Positions 10,112-18,353 of a stretch of 64,000 nt of DNA are shown here, one piece after another; within the stretch, counting starts at the first letter, position 1, and each line of letters opens with the position of its first letter. Location: NCBI GenBank assembly GCA_016715765.1, contig JADJZJ010000011.1:8435-72434 (forward strand), read 5' to 3'. Origin of the DNA: Opitutaceae bacterium (GTDB lineage Bacteria; Verrucomicrobiota; Verrucomicrobiia; Opitutales; Opitutaceae). Position numbers and translations under genes: made by a program. Below the pieces are notes generated by a model. It worked only from the letters and a program-made list of their open reading frames with translations. It did no database searches and had not been told where the DNA came from.

Positions 10112-10302
10112 AACGCTCAACGCTTAACGTTTAACTTTTAACGCTTAAGTACGGACTGGTGATGGTTGTAGCTACGAGCGTGAGCGAGTGGAAGGATTCG
10201 CAGATTGCAGATGGGAGATCGAACACACCCCACTCGCTCACGCTCGTAGCTACCGGCCTGATCCGTTGAGCGTTAAGCGTTAAAAGTTAAACGTTGAGCG
10301 TT
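10112..10302. repeat. Composite nested palindrome: heptamer arms around GTAGCTACGAGCG hairpin
   Basis: Heptamer quintets at 10112-10150 and, inverted, 10264-10302. The inner hairpin arms are 10168-10191 and 10230-10253 (perfect complements). Between the hairpin arms is a four-heptamer piece of the TCGGAGA family (TCGCAGA, TTGCAGA, TGGGAGA, TCGAACA; 10199-10226). The right arm touches the stop codon of the Gfo/Idh/MocA gene. Confidence 0.88.
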
Positions 10303-11303
10303 CATTTGATGTTTATCCGCCGCCCGCTGCTTAGCGACTCAAACACCGCCAGGTTGAACCGCACGGCCTGGATGCCTTCGGCGAGCGAGGCGACGCCGTT
10401 GGGCTTGCCTTCGCATTGGTCGAGGAAGGCGTTGGCCTGGGCGATGAAGGGGCCGTCGCGCTCGGCGGGGGGAAGGGTTTCCCAGGTCCAGTCCGCGTCG
10501 CCGCGGACGAGGCGGCCCCAGCGCTGGCGGTGGTATTCGACGATCACGCTGCCGCGCTCGGCGTTGAACTGGAGCGTGGTCTCGTTGGGGGCCTGGAACT
10601 GGTTGAGGGACCAAGAGAGGATGGCGCCGTCGCGGCTGCGGCCGGCGACGACGACGGTGTCCTCGACCTCCACCCCGGCGAGGTGCTGGTGGCCGGCCTC
10701 GCAGCTGAGCGTGGCGGTCGGGCCGACGAACCATTCCATGAGATTCGCGAGGTGCGTGAGCGCATCCTGGATGGCGCCGCCGCCCTGGGCGCGGTCGCGG
10801 TAGTAGATCTCGCGGTAGGCGGGACGGAAGAAGGGAAAGTCCTGGCCCGACACGATGCTGGCGTGCAGCACGCGACCGAGCGCGCCCGTCTGCAGGAACG
10901 CCCGCGCCGCGGCGACTTCGGAGCGAAAATGATGTACGTAGGCGATGCCGGCCGCGCGTCCGCTGGCCTGGTGCGCGGCAGTGAGCGCGTCCATGCCGTC
11001 AAGGCTGAGGGCCAGCGGCTTCTCGATCAGGCAGTGCCGGCCGGAACGGAGAATCTCCGTGGCGATGGCGACATGGCTGGGCGCGGGGGTCGCGACGACG
11101 GCGGCGTAGAGGTCCGGCGAGGCGAGGGCGGCGCGCCAGTCGGCGGTCGTGGGCACTTGGTAACGCTCCGCCATCGCGGCGAGGATGGCCGGGCGGTTGT
11201 CGCAGGCGATGGCGCGGCAGCGGCCGGTGGCGAGGAAAGTGCGCAGGTGGCGTTCACCGATGCTGCCGCAGCCGATGATCAAGACGGTAGGTAGTGAGGA
11301 CAT
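10302..11303 (-). CDS. Gfo/Idh/MocA family oxidoreductase
   Basis: 333 residues. An N-terminal Rossmann motif LIIGCGSIGERHL (about 7-19) binds NAD(P), followed by the EKPLALS stretch (about 90-97) with the family's conserved EKP. The C-terminal alpha/beta domain has the Gfo/Idh/MocA substrate-binding features (GGGAIQDALTHLANLMEWFVG). It probably oxidises or reduces a sugar, inositol or sugar acid in the cytoplasm; the substrate is unknown. ATG at 11303 places the Rossmann fold at the N-terminus; a frame extends upstream into repeat sequence. Stand-alone, between two composite repeats. Confidence 0.88.
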   Translation of the reverse strand: MSSLPTVLIIGCGSIGERHLRTFLATGRCRAIACDNRPAILAAMAERYQVPTTADWRAALASPDLYAAVVATPAPSHVAIATEILRSGRHCLIEKPLALSLDGMDALTAAHQASGRAAGIAYVHHFRSEVAAARAFLQTGALGRVLHASIVSGQDFPFFRPAYREIYYRDRAQGGGAIQDALTHLANLMEWFVGPTATLSCEAGHQHLAGVEVEDTVVVAGRSRDGAILSWSLNQFQAPNETTLQFNAERGSVIVEYHRQRWGRLVRGDADWTWETLPPAERDGPFIAQANAFLDQCEGKPNGVASLAEGIQAVRFNLAVFESLSSGRRINIK

Positions 11304-11330
11304 GGGGAAAGTAGCGGGGAGTAGGGGAGT

Positions 11331-11530
11331 AACGCTCAACGTTTAGCTTTTAACGTTTAACGCTCAAGTTGGGTGGTGACTGAAGTGGATTGTGCAGGGC
11401 CGGACCTTGGTCCGTGCCTCAAGGACATCGATCGCTGCGCAGCACCAACAGGCGCGGACCAAGGTCCGGCCCTACATGTCAGTGCTTCATTCATTGAGCG
11501 TTAAATGTTAAAAGTTAAACGTTGAGCGTT
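11331..11530. repeat. Composite nested palindrome: heptamer arms around GGGCCGGACCTTGGTCCG hairpin
   Basis: Heptamer quintets at 11331-11369 and, inverted, 11492-11530. The inner arms GGGCCGGACCTTGGTCCG (about 11397-11414) and the inverted copy ending CCGGCCCTACA (about 11455-11475) each contain the smaller palindrome GGACCTTGGTCC. The same core appears at 23166-23249 and 24550-24632. Confidence 0.88.
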
Positions 11531-11539
11531 TGGATCGCA

Positions 11540-12325
11540 TCAGGTGGCCGTCCATCCGCCATCCACGACCAGGCTGTGGCCGGTGACGTAGGCGGCGCTG
11601 TCGGAGAGGAGGAAAACCACGGGGCCGACGATCTCGGTGTTGCGGCCGATGCGCTGGAGCGCGGTTTTCCTGGCGAGTTCGCCGATGAAGTCCGGATGCG
11701 ACTGCTGGACGGCCGGATTGGGGAAGGGGCCGGGCGTGACGCAGTTGAAACGCAGGCCGGCCGGACCGTAATGCACGGCCAGGTAGCGGGCGAGTTGCAG
11801 CAACGCGGCCTTGCTCGCCCCGTAGTCGATCGGATTCGGCAGCAGCGGGGCGGGATAGATCCGCGGATCGGGCGCGACCAGGCCGTACATGCTGGCGAAG
11901 AGGACGATGCTGCCGGTGCCGCGGACCTTCATCTTTTCCGCGAGGGCGCGGCAGAGGACGAAGGTCGGGGTCAGGGCTTGGTCGAAGGTCTTCTGGAAAT
12001 CGGCGACCGGCAGGGTTTCGAGGCGGTGACCGCTGGAGGAGGCATAGGCGAGATGGACGAGTCCGTCGGGCAGGCCGTGGGTGGCGACAGCGGCGTCAAC
12101 CGCGGCGGGCAAAGTGGCGGGGTCATTGACATCGAGCGACACGGGTACGGTGCGGGCGAGCGCGTGCTCGCGCACGAGCGCCTCGGCGCGGCCGGGCAGG
12201 TCGAAGCAGACAACCTTGGCGCATTGGGCGTCGAGTTCGCGCGTGAGGACCGAGCCGAGGTGTCCGGCACCGCCGGTGATCCAGATGTGTTTGCCGTGGA
12301 GGGTGAGGCTGGGAGAGGGGGGCAT
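11540..12325 (-). CDS. Short-chain dehydrogenase/reductase (SDR)
   Basis: 261 residues of the classical SDR fold. The nucleotide motif TGGAGHLGS is at 17-25, the catalytic set is S145, Y168 and K172 (YGASK), and VVDGGWTAT closes the protein. The Ser-Tyr gap is 23 residues, against about 13 in standard SDRs; the insertion (APDPRIYPAPLLPNPID) is shared in length with the SDR at 13822-14610, so both belong to one subgroup. The substrate is unknown, probably a sugar acid or polyol given the neighbours. Repeats isolate it on both sides. Confidence 0.87.
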   Translation of the reverse strand: MPPSPSLTLHGKHIWITGGAGHLGSVLTRELDAQCAKVVCFDLPGRAEALVREHALARTVPVSLDVNDPATLPAAVDAAVATHGLPDGLVHLAYASSSGHRLETLPVADFQKTFDQALTPTFVLCRALAEKMKVRGTGSIVLFASMYGLVAPDPRIYPAPLLPNPIDYGASKAALLQLARYLAVHYGPAGLRFNCVTPGPFPNPAVQQSHPDFIGELARKTALQRIGRNTEIVGPVVFLLSDSAAYVTGHSLVVDGGWTAT

Positions 12326-12340
12326 GGGGAGAGGAGGAGG

Positions 12341-12570
12341 AACGCTTAACGTTTAACTTTTAACGCTTAACGCTGAAGTACTGAAGGGGGTAGCGAATGG
12401 GTGTGTGGGCGGGGCCGGCAGTGGGGGACCCTTTCTTCCGCCAGGTAAATCGCACGATTGCGACCGAGGGCGGTCGCGCTCCCAGGCAGGGTTCGGAGAC
12501 CCCGCCCTACAACTGCCGTCTTTTGAACACTCATTGAGCGTTAAACGTTAAGAGTTAAGCGTTGAGCGTT
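12341..12570. repeat. Composite nested palindrome: heptamer arms around truncated hairpins
   Basis: Heptamer quintets at 12341-12379 and, inverted, 12532-12570. The interior holds a GCGACCGAGGGCGGTCGCGC hairpin (about 12458-12480) and only the right arm of the TGTAGGGCGGGG family (about 12487-12512). The missing left arm shows that inner pieces can be lost while the outer arms persist. Confidence 0.85.
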
Positions 12571-12571
12571 C

Positions 12572-13687
12572 TCAGTCATACCTGGCTTGATTGGCGGCCT
12601 CCACCATCCGGGTCACACGCGCAAGGTCCCCGTCCGGCGGCAGCTGGTCTCCGGGGGCGATGATGAGGGCGGGGCTTTGGTGGCGGAGGGCGAGCCAGGC
12701 CTCGACCTGCATGTCGAAGACCTTGAGGGGCACGTTGGAGTTGAAACTGCCGGGAGGCACGCCGCCGGAGAGCACATAGCGGGGACCGGCCTCGGCGCGG
12801 CATTCGGCGGGAGTGAGGTCGCCCCAGGGCGCGGGGGTCACGGCATCGGCGCCGTCGAATCCCAAGTCGGCGGTGGTGCGGAGCAGACCGCGCAGCCGGC
12901 CGTCAATGTGGGTGACGATCGGCTTGCCGTATTCGTGTGCGATGGCCGCCATGCGACGGTAGTGCGCGCCGCTGTGCTGCAGCACCCAGGGCGGGCTTTG
13001 CACGTCGGCCGAAAGATTGTCGGAGTGAATCATGACCTGGGACGGACCCTCGGCCATGAGCCGGCAGATCTTCGCATGGGCGGAGTTGATCACGGCCAGG
13101 GTTTCCTTCAGCTCGTCGGGAGAGTCGATGGACAGCATCACCGTGAGCTCGATGCCGGCGTAGCGGCTCATGAGAAAGCCCATGCCCGAGTACGGCACCT
13201 GGACCAGGGGCAGGCCGAGGGCGCCGACCTGGGCATCCGCCTCGCGCAGCAGGTCCCAATCCGCCGCGTAGGAAATGCGCTCGAACGCATAACGGACCAC
13301 CTTCAGATCCTCCACGCCCTGGATCATGTGGTGGATGATCGGCCAGCTGAAGGTGACGGGAGACCATTCGCGGATTTCCTCGACGGTGCCCACGGGGGTT
13401 TCCAGCCGGTGAAAGTAGTGTTCCCCGCGAATGCCGGAAGCGACTTTGACGCCCGGACCCGGGATTTCGCGGTAGAAGGAACCCAGATTGACATGGATCG
13501 CCGCGCCCGTGCGCCGGTGCAGGGCGAGCAGGGCGGCGACCTTGTCGCGGTTGGCGCCGTCGGTTTTCCCCGGGATGAATTTTCCGCCGCCGTTGCCCGC
13601 ATGCCAGTACGAGAGGTCGGCCAGGGCGGGAACCCGGTCGGGGCGACCGCCGGTGTAGACCGTGAGGAGGCGTTCGCGGGGGGTCAT
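12572..13687 (-). CDS. Uroporphyrinogen decarboxylase family protein
   Basis: 371 residues beginning MTPRERLLTVYTGGRPDRVP, the usual family start. Later landmarks are SWPIIHHM (about 113), MIHSDNLSADVQSP (about 220), PIVTHIDGRLRGLL (about 258) and YVLSGGVPPGSF near the end. It lacks a strong match to HemE active-site segments that I can recognise, so it is more likely a methyltransferase-like or uncharacterised URO-D relative. It stands in the sugar-catabolic region between heptamer repeats; its stop is one base from the repeat arm. Confidence 0.8.
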   Translation of the reverse strand: MTPRERLLTVYTGGRPDRVPALADLSYWHAGNGGGKFIPGKTDGANRDKVAALLALHRRTGAAIHVNLGSFYREIPGPGVKVASGIRGEHYFHRLETPVGTVEEIREWSPVTFSWPIIHHMIQGVEDLKVVRYAFERISYAADWDLLREADAQVGALGLPLVQVPYSGMGFLMSRYAGIELTVMLSIDSPDELKETLAVINSAHAKICRLMAEGPSQVMIHSDNLSADVQSPPWVLQHSGAHYRRMAAIAHEYGKPIVTHIDGRLRGLLRTTADLGFDGADAVTPAPWGDLTPAECRAEAGPRYVLSGGVPPGSFNSNVPLKVFDMQVEAWLALRHQSPALIIAPGDQLPPDGDLARVTRMVEAANQARYD

Positions 13688-13698
13688 GAGGGAAGGGA

Positions 13699-13823
13699 AA
13701 CGCTCAACGTTTAACTTTTAACGTTTAACGCTCAATGGGTCAGCCGGGCCGGTTCAGAACTTAAGCGTTAAAAGTTCAGCGTTCAGCGTTGAGCGTTCGA
13801 AGGAGCGGCGCACCCGCGCCGCT
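13699..13823. repeat. Minimal heptamer inverted pair plus AGCGGCG stem-loop
   Basis: Heptamer quintets at 13699-13737 and, inverted, 13759-13797 are separated by only 21 bases and no inner hairpin, the simplest version of the element. A seven-base stem AGCGGCG/CGCCGCT with a six-base loop (13804-13823) overlaps the stop codon of the next SDR gene (13822-13824). Confidence 0.87.
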
Positions 13824-14610
13824 ACTTCGCGGTATACCCGCCATCCACCGGCAGGTTCACGCCGGTGACGTAGCTGGCGGCGTCGCTGAGGAGGAAGACG
13901 ACGGCGCCGCCGATCTCGTCGGCGCGGGCCATGCGGCCGAGCATGGTCATGCTGCTGTAGCGGCCGAGGAAGGGCTCGGGCTGCGGCTTCTCCGGATTGT
14001 AGATGCCGCCGGGGGAGACGACGTTCACACGCACCTTGCGCGGACCGTAGACCGACGCGTAGTGGCGGGTGAGGTTGATCATGCCGCCCTTGTGGAAGAA
14101 ATAATCCGGCACCGTGCCCATCGTGGTGCCTTCGTAGAGCCAGGGGTTCGCGCCGACCATGCCCTGGATGGAGGCGATGTTGACGATGCTGCCGCCGGCG
14201 GGCTGCGCGGCCATGGTGTCGGCGAAGGTGCGGAGCGTGAGGAAGAGGCCGGTGGCGTTGACCTTCATGGATTCCTGCCAGGCGGCGACGGTGTCCTTTT
14301 CATTGCGCATCGGCCGGCTGACGGCGTTGAAGACCAGGCCGTCAACCTGGCCGTGGGCGGCGAGCACGCGGTCGCGCAGGGCGGTGACGGACGCCTCGTC
14401 GGTGAGGTCCACCGGTTCGGCGTGCAGCACGTGACCGGCGGCGCGGCCGGCGGTGAAGCCGGCCTCGATCTTGGCGCGGTCACGGCCGGCGACGACGAGC
14501 GTGGCGCCGGCGGCGCCGAGCGCGGAGACCAGCGAGCGGCCGAGCAGGCCGGTGCCGCCGCACTGCACGACGACCTTGCCGGCGAGGGAGAAGGAGGGAG
14601 TGTCAGCCAT
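13822..14610 (-). CDS. Short-chain dehydrogenase/reductase (SDR)
   Basis: 262 residues. The glycine motif CGGTGLLGRS is at 17-26, and the catalytic set is S147, Y170 and K174 (YFFHK). The 23-residue Ser-Tyr gap matches the SDR at 11540-12325. VNLPVDGGYTAK closes the protein. It is the last gene of a leftward operon: its ATG overlaps the end of the HpcH/HpaI aldolase by eight bases. A sugar-acid or hydroxy-acid dehydrogenase is plausible; the substrate is not shown by the sequence. Confidence 0.88.
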   Translation of the reverse strand: MADTPSFSLAGKVVVQCGGTGLLGRSLVSALGAAGATLVVAGRDRAKIEAGFTAGRAAGHVLHAEPVDLTDEASVTALRDRVLAAHGQVDGLVFNAVSRPMRNEKDTVAAWQESMKVNATGLFLTLRTFADTMAAQPAGGSIVNIASIQGMVGANPWLYEGTTMGTVPDYFFHKGGMINLTRHYASVYGPRKVRVNVVSPGGIYNPEKPQPEPFLGRYSSMTMLGRMARADEIGGAVVFLLSDAASYVTGVNLPVDGGYTAK

Positions 14611-15415
14611 AGGGATTTGATTTGGCGGAAGCGGGCAGGGCCGTGACGTTGTTCTTCAGGAGTTCGATCCGCTGGCTGAACCATGTCGTCAAGGCACCGA
14701 CGTCGGAGCCGAGATTGAAGACGTTGTGTCCGTCGGCGACCAGTTCGGCGAAGGGTGCGTAAAGGCCGGCCGCCATGACGAACTTGCCGTTGGCGCGGGC
14801 GGCCTTGCCGACCCGCTGGCGCGCCGCGGTGACCTCGGGTGCCAGGAGCTCGCCGGCCTTGCCGATGCGGTGGCTGAAATCTCCCGGGCCGAACAGGAAG
14901 CCGTCGAATCCCGGAACGGCGGCGATGGCCTCGACCTGGGCCAGGCCCTCGGGCGATTCGATCTGGAGCACGATCAGGCACTCGGAGTTGGCGTGCTTGA
15001 TGTAGTCGGTGATCGGCACGGTGCAGTACGCGCCGTCGGTGTTGCCGCCGTCGAGGGCGCGCTTGCCCATGGGATGGAAACGGCACCACGACACAATCTG
15101 CCGGGCCTCGGCGGCGGATTCGACGTGTGGCACGATGATGCCCGTGGCGCCGGCCTCGAGCGGGCGCACGTAGTCGCTGTAGCCGCCCTTGGCGACGCGG
15201 ACCAAGGTGTCCATGTCGTGCAGCCGGGCGGCGCGGATGGTGTGCTCGAGCGGCGTCCAGTCGGTCGGCACGTGCTCGTTGCACAGCCACAGGCCGTCAT
15301 AACCGGCGATGCCGGCCATCTCGGCGACGCGCGGATCAGTGAGGTTGAATTTCATCAGCGCCGGGAAGCGTTTTTCACGCAGGACCCGGAGGATGCGGCT
15401 GGGGCGTAGTTTCAT
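14603..15415 (-). CDS. HpcH/HpaI family aldolase
   Basis: 270 residues with a TIM-barrel of the HpcH/HpaI (class II, divalent metal) aldolases. The family's conserved residues can be placed: R73 (LVRV), E153 (LQIESPEG) and D179 (FGPGDFS) for substrate and metal. Such enzymes split 2-keto-3-deoxy aldarates or 4-hydroxy-2-oxo acids into pyruvate and an aldehyde. It overlaps the upstream Gfo/Idh/MocA gene by four bases and the downstream SDR by eight, so the three are cotranscribed and probably act in one pathway. Confidence 0.87.
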   Translation of the reverse strand: MKLRPSRILRVLREKRFPALMKFNLTDPRVAEMAGIAGYDGLWLCNEHVPTDWTPLEHTIRAARLHDMDTLVRVAKGGYSDYVRPLEAGATGIIVPHVESAAEARQIVSWCRFHPMGKRALDGGNTDGAYCTVPITDYIKHANSECLIVLQIESPEGLAQVEAIAAVPGFDGFLFGPGDFSHRIGKAGELLAPEVTAARQRVGKAARANGKFVMAAGLYAPFAELVADGHNVFNLGSDVGALTTWFSQRIELLKNNVTALPASAKSNPYG

Positions 15416-16389
15416 GGAGAGAGTGCGGAGAGGATTTCAGCGACCTCGACGCGACGCGAGTTTTCCGCGCGGCTGCGGAGGCCGGCGATGATGATGGCCA
15501 TCAACTCGACCGTGTGCGTGAACGGATAGGCGGATTTTCCCGTCTGGAGAAATTCCACGAAGGCGACGAGCTGGCGGCGGAAGGTGGTGTAGGTGTCGGT
15601 GAAACGGAACGACGCCAGGCCGGCCTGGCCGCCGAGCTGCAGGGCGCCGAAGGTGGCCGCGCCGTCGTAGATCACCGGCAGGGTGACCTGCGTGCCGCTT
15701 TGGTGGACGAGATGGGCGACCTCGAGGCCGGGGGCGGTTTCCAGGCGGATGGAGGTGAAACCCGGGCCGGTCAGGCGGAAGACGGGCTCCAGGGCGTGGA
15801 TGCCGTAGCGTTCCCAGGTCTTGGCGGTGACACTCGACACCCAGCGCAAGGATCCGAGGGTGGATTTGCCGTCGAGGTAGGGATCGAGTTCCGGCGCGTA
15901 GCGCAGGCCGCTCGAGGAGAGGAAGCGGGCGCCGGACTTTTCCCAGGCGATGAACGTGCGCAAATCCTCGACGCTGGTCGCAAGGGGTTTGTCCACGAAG
16001 ACCGGCAAACCGGCCTCGATGAACGGCCGGGCGCGGCGCACGTGGTCGAAGCCGTCGTCGGTCGAGATGACCACGGCATCCACCTGGCCGATGACCTCCT
16101 CCGGCTTGGCCACAATGTTTGGAATCAGGGCGGTGGCGGCCACGAGCGGGGCTTCGGCGGGATCGTCGGTCCAGAGATGGGTGACGCGTGCGCCGGGAAT
16201 GCCCACGGTGTCCGGCGCGTGGGGGCTCATGTAGGCCGTGATACCGGCATAGGGGCAGCGCGCGAGGGCGGCGGGATCGTAGCCGTTGATGATGGCCGAC
16301 CAGGAAAACGGATGCCCGTTGCCGGGAATCATCCCGAGCATCGCGAGGCGCAGGGGAGAATCAGAATTTTTAACCACGGATGGGGGCAT
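15412..16389 (-). CDS. Gfo/Idh/MocA family oxidoreductase
   Basis: 325 residues. The N-terminal Rossmann domain begins LRLAMLGMIPGNGHPFSW, a looser glycine motif than usual, and has the conserved FVDKPLATS (about 130-138; DKP replaces EKP). The C-terminal domain includes a WERYGIHALEP segment. First gene of the operon with the HpcH/HpaI aldolase and an SDR (four-base overlap). The residues PPSVVKN at the N-terminus are encoded by the AACCACGG repeat, so the native start may lie a few codons downstream, or the repeat may have replaced it. Substrate unknown. Confidence 0.83.
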   Translation of the reverse strand: MPPSVVKNSDSPLRLAMLGMIPGNGHPFSWSAIINGYDPAALARCPYAGITAYMSPHAPDTVGIPGARVTHLWTDDPAEAPLVAATALIPNIVAKPEEVIGQVDAVVISTDDGFDHVRRARPFIEAGLPVFVDKPLATSVEDLRTFIAWEKSGARFLSSSGLRYAPELDPYLDGKSTLGSLRWVSSVTAKTWERYGIHALEPVFRLTGPGFTSIRLETAPGLEVAHLVHQSGTQVTLPVIYDGAATFGALQLGGQAGLASFRFTDTYTTFRRQLVAFVEFLQTGKSAYPFTHTVELMAIIIAGLRSRAENSRRVEVAEILSALSP

Positions 16390-16503
16390 GGCTTATTGGT
16401 TATTGCTTATGGCTTATTGCTTATTTCCGGACCCGGATTGTTTCTGGGCCTCATGTGACCATGCCGTGGTTTATATCCGTGGTATCCGTGTAATCCGTGG
16501 TTA
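16372..16503. repeat. AACCACGGA inverted repeat enclosing a TTATTGC heptamer quintet
   Basis: Outer arms: AACCACGGAT at 16372, and the inverted nine-base periodic arm 16472-16503 (AACCACGGA, TTACACGGA, TACCACGGA read on the minus strand). Inside, 16392-16426 is exactly five heptamers of a second word (CTTATTG, GTTATTG, CTTATGG, CTTATTG, CTTATTT). It fills the gap between two operons of the catabolic cluster. Confidence 0.82.
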
Positions 16504-16509
16504 AAAACT

Positions 16510-17598
16510 TCAGCGGGTTTTGCCTCGGGCCTCGACGCGCCAGGTGGCGACGACCTGGCCGTTGGCGATGACGGTGACCTCGTCGGTGAGGTTGATGACG
16601 GGGCAGATGTGAGCCGGCATGAACAACACGCGCTCGCCGACCTGCAGGGCGTCAACGGCGGCGCCGCGGACGTAGCCGTGCTCCTCGTTGACGCGGACGA
16701 CGGCGAGGTCGCGGCCGTCGGCGGCCTTCGCGTGGATGTTGTCGCCGGTGCGATCGGAGGAAAAAGTCTTTGAACCCGCGTCAATGAGCGCGAGGCCGGG
16801 CTCGGGTTTGTCCACGACGGTGGCGAGCACATGCACGGCCACGGCGTCGGCGGGCATGACACCGGTGATCTCAGAGAGGAACAGGTCGCCGAACATGTAG
16901 GCGCCGGGCCGCACGGCCTGCACGCGGCCGGCGCCATGCTCGGCGACGAGCTTCGCGCTCACGCTGCAACCGGGCCAGACGGGGAGGGTGCGGTCAATGG
17001 CATCGCGCACCGCGCAGATGCGGTCGATGAGTTCGCGGACCCGCGGGAGCTGCTGCTCGCGGGGCAGGCCGTAGAAATTGCCCTCGTGGGTGTAGAAACC
17101 GCGGAGCCGAAGGTGCGGACTGCGGCCGAGTGTGGTGGCAAGGCGCTGCGCGGCGGCGAGGTCTCGCACGCCTTCGCGGCCGAGTCCGGTGTCCACGGCC
17201 ATCATCACGTCGAGCCGGCGGCCGGATGCTGCCGCCACCTTGTCGAGGACCAAGGCGTGGGCCTCGCTGGTGACGGCGACGCGCAGGTCGTCGACTTTTT
17301 CCGCGAGCGCGGCGAGGCGCGGTGCCTGGCCGGGATCGGCGAGCGAGTGGGCGATGAAAATACTGCGGACACCCGAGGGCAGCATGGCCTCGGCCTCGCC
17401 GAGCTTGGCGCAGGTGAGGCCGGCGGCCCCGGCGGCGAGCTGGCGGCGGGCGACCTCGACCATCTTGTGGGTCTTGATGTGCGGCCGGAGCTCGACGCCG
17501 TGGGCGGTGCAGACCCGCTGCATGTCCGCGATGTTGGCTTCGAGCCGGACGCGATCGACGAGGATCGCGGGCGTGGCGAGGGAGTCGAGCGTGGCCAT
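16510..17598 (-). CDS. D-threonine aldolase / D-serine dehydratase-like PLP enzyme (alanine racemase N-terminal fold)
   Basis: 362 residues. The N-terminal alanine-racemase-type barrel carries the PLP lysine in RPHIKTHK (38-45). The C-terminal beta domain ends with PAHICPVINLTDEV, whose His and Cys match the metal site of the D-threonine aldolase/D-serine dehydratase (DSD1) family. GLGREGV and RPGAYMFGD are further family motifs. It should act on a D-amino acid or D-3-hydroxy-amino acid, by aldol cleavage or dehydration. It follows the SDR at 17604 with a five-base gap and belongs to the amidohydrolase-SDR operon. Confidence 0.85.
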   Translation of the reverse strand: MATLDSLATPAILVDRVRLEANIADMQRVCTAHGVELRPHIKTHKMVEVARRQLAAGAAGLTCAKLGEAEAMLPSGVRSIFIAHSLADPGQAPRLAALAEKVDDLRVAVTSEAHALVLDKVAAASGRRLDVMMAVDTGLGREGVRDLAAAQRLATTLGRSPHLRLRGFYTHEGNFYGLPREQQLPRVRELIDRICAVRDAIDRTLPVWPGCSVSAKLVAEHGAGRVQAVRPGAYMFGDLFLSEITGVMPADAVAVHVLATVVDKPEPGLALIDAGSKTFSSDRTGDNIHAKAADGRDLAVVRVNEEHGYVRGAAVDALQVGERVLFMPAHICPVINLTDEVTVIANGQVVATWRVEARGKTR

Positions 17599-17603
17599 GC
17601 GGA

Positions 17604-18353
17604 TTACATCCGACCGATCTGCCCGACGGTCAATCCACCATCCACCACCACCACCTGCCCGACGATGTAGGCGGACGCCTGCGACAGCAGAAAGACCGCG
17701 GTGCCGGCGCAGTCCTCGGGTTCGCCCAGGCGCTTGAGCAGGATCTTTTTCTCGTAGTGCTGCGCCTTCGCCCCGAAGCCGAGGGCCGAGGTCAGCGGCG
17801 TGCGGATCAGGCCGGGGGCGAGGCCGTTGACGCGGATGTTGTGCTCGACCAGCGCCTGCGCGAGGCTGCGCGTCATCATCACCAGCGCGCCCTTGGAACT
17901 GTCATAGGCGGTGGAGTCTTCCTCGGATTGAAATCCATTGGTCGAGGAGATGAGCACCATCGCCCCCGGACGCTTCCGCGCAATGAGCTCCTTCGCGAAG
18001 GCCTGGCAGAGGAAGTAGGTCGCGCGCACATTGAGGTTCATCGTCTTGTCCCACGTGGCTGCGTCCATCTCCAGGAACGGCCGGTCGAAGAAACTCCCCG
18101 CGTTGGCCACCAGCAGGTCGAGCTTCGGCTGCACGGCGAAGGCGTCGGCCACAAGTTTCGCCGAGGCGTCGGGTTCGAGCAGGTTGCCGGTGACAAAGGA
18201 GCAGCCCGGGGGGATCGAGGCCGGCCGGGCGGTGTTGCCGTGATAAACGACGGCGGCGCCGGCTTCGTGGAGTCCGTCGGCGATGGCCAGACCGATGCCC
18301 TTCGAGGAACCGGTGACCAGGGCGGCGTTATGCGCGAGTGAGAATTTTGACAT
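17604..18353 (-). CDS. Short-chain dehydrogenase/reductase (SDR)
   Basis: 249 residues. Classical SDR motifs: TGSSKGIG (14-21), NAG (84-86), S137, Y150 and K154 (standard 13-residue Ser-Tyr gap) and VVDGGLTVG near the end. Unlike the two other SDRs of this cluster it has no insertion before the catalytic Tyr. Its start overlaps the end of the amidohydrolase gene by 26 bases and its stop is five bases from the D-threonine-aldolase-like gene, so the three form one operon. The substrate is unknown. Confidence 0.9.
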   Translation of the reverse strand: MSKFSLAHNAALVTGSSKGIGLAIADGLHEAGAAVVYHGNTARPASIPPGCSFVTGNLLEPDASAKLVADAFAVQPKLDLLVANAGSFFDRPFLEMDAATWDKTMNLNVRATYFLCQAFAKELIARKRPGAMVLISSTNGFQSEEDSTAYDSSKGALVMMTRSLAQALVEHNIRVNGLAPGLIRTPLTSALGFGAKAQHYEKKILLKRLGEPEDCAGTAVFLLSQASAYIVGQVVVVDGGLTVGQIGRM

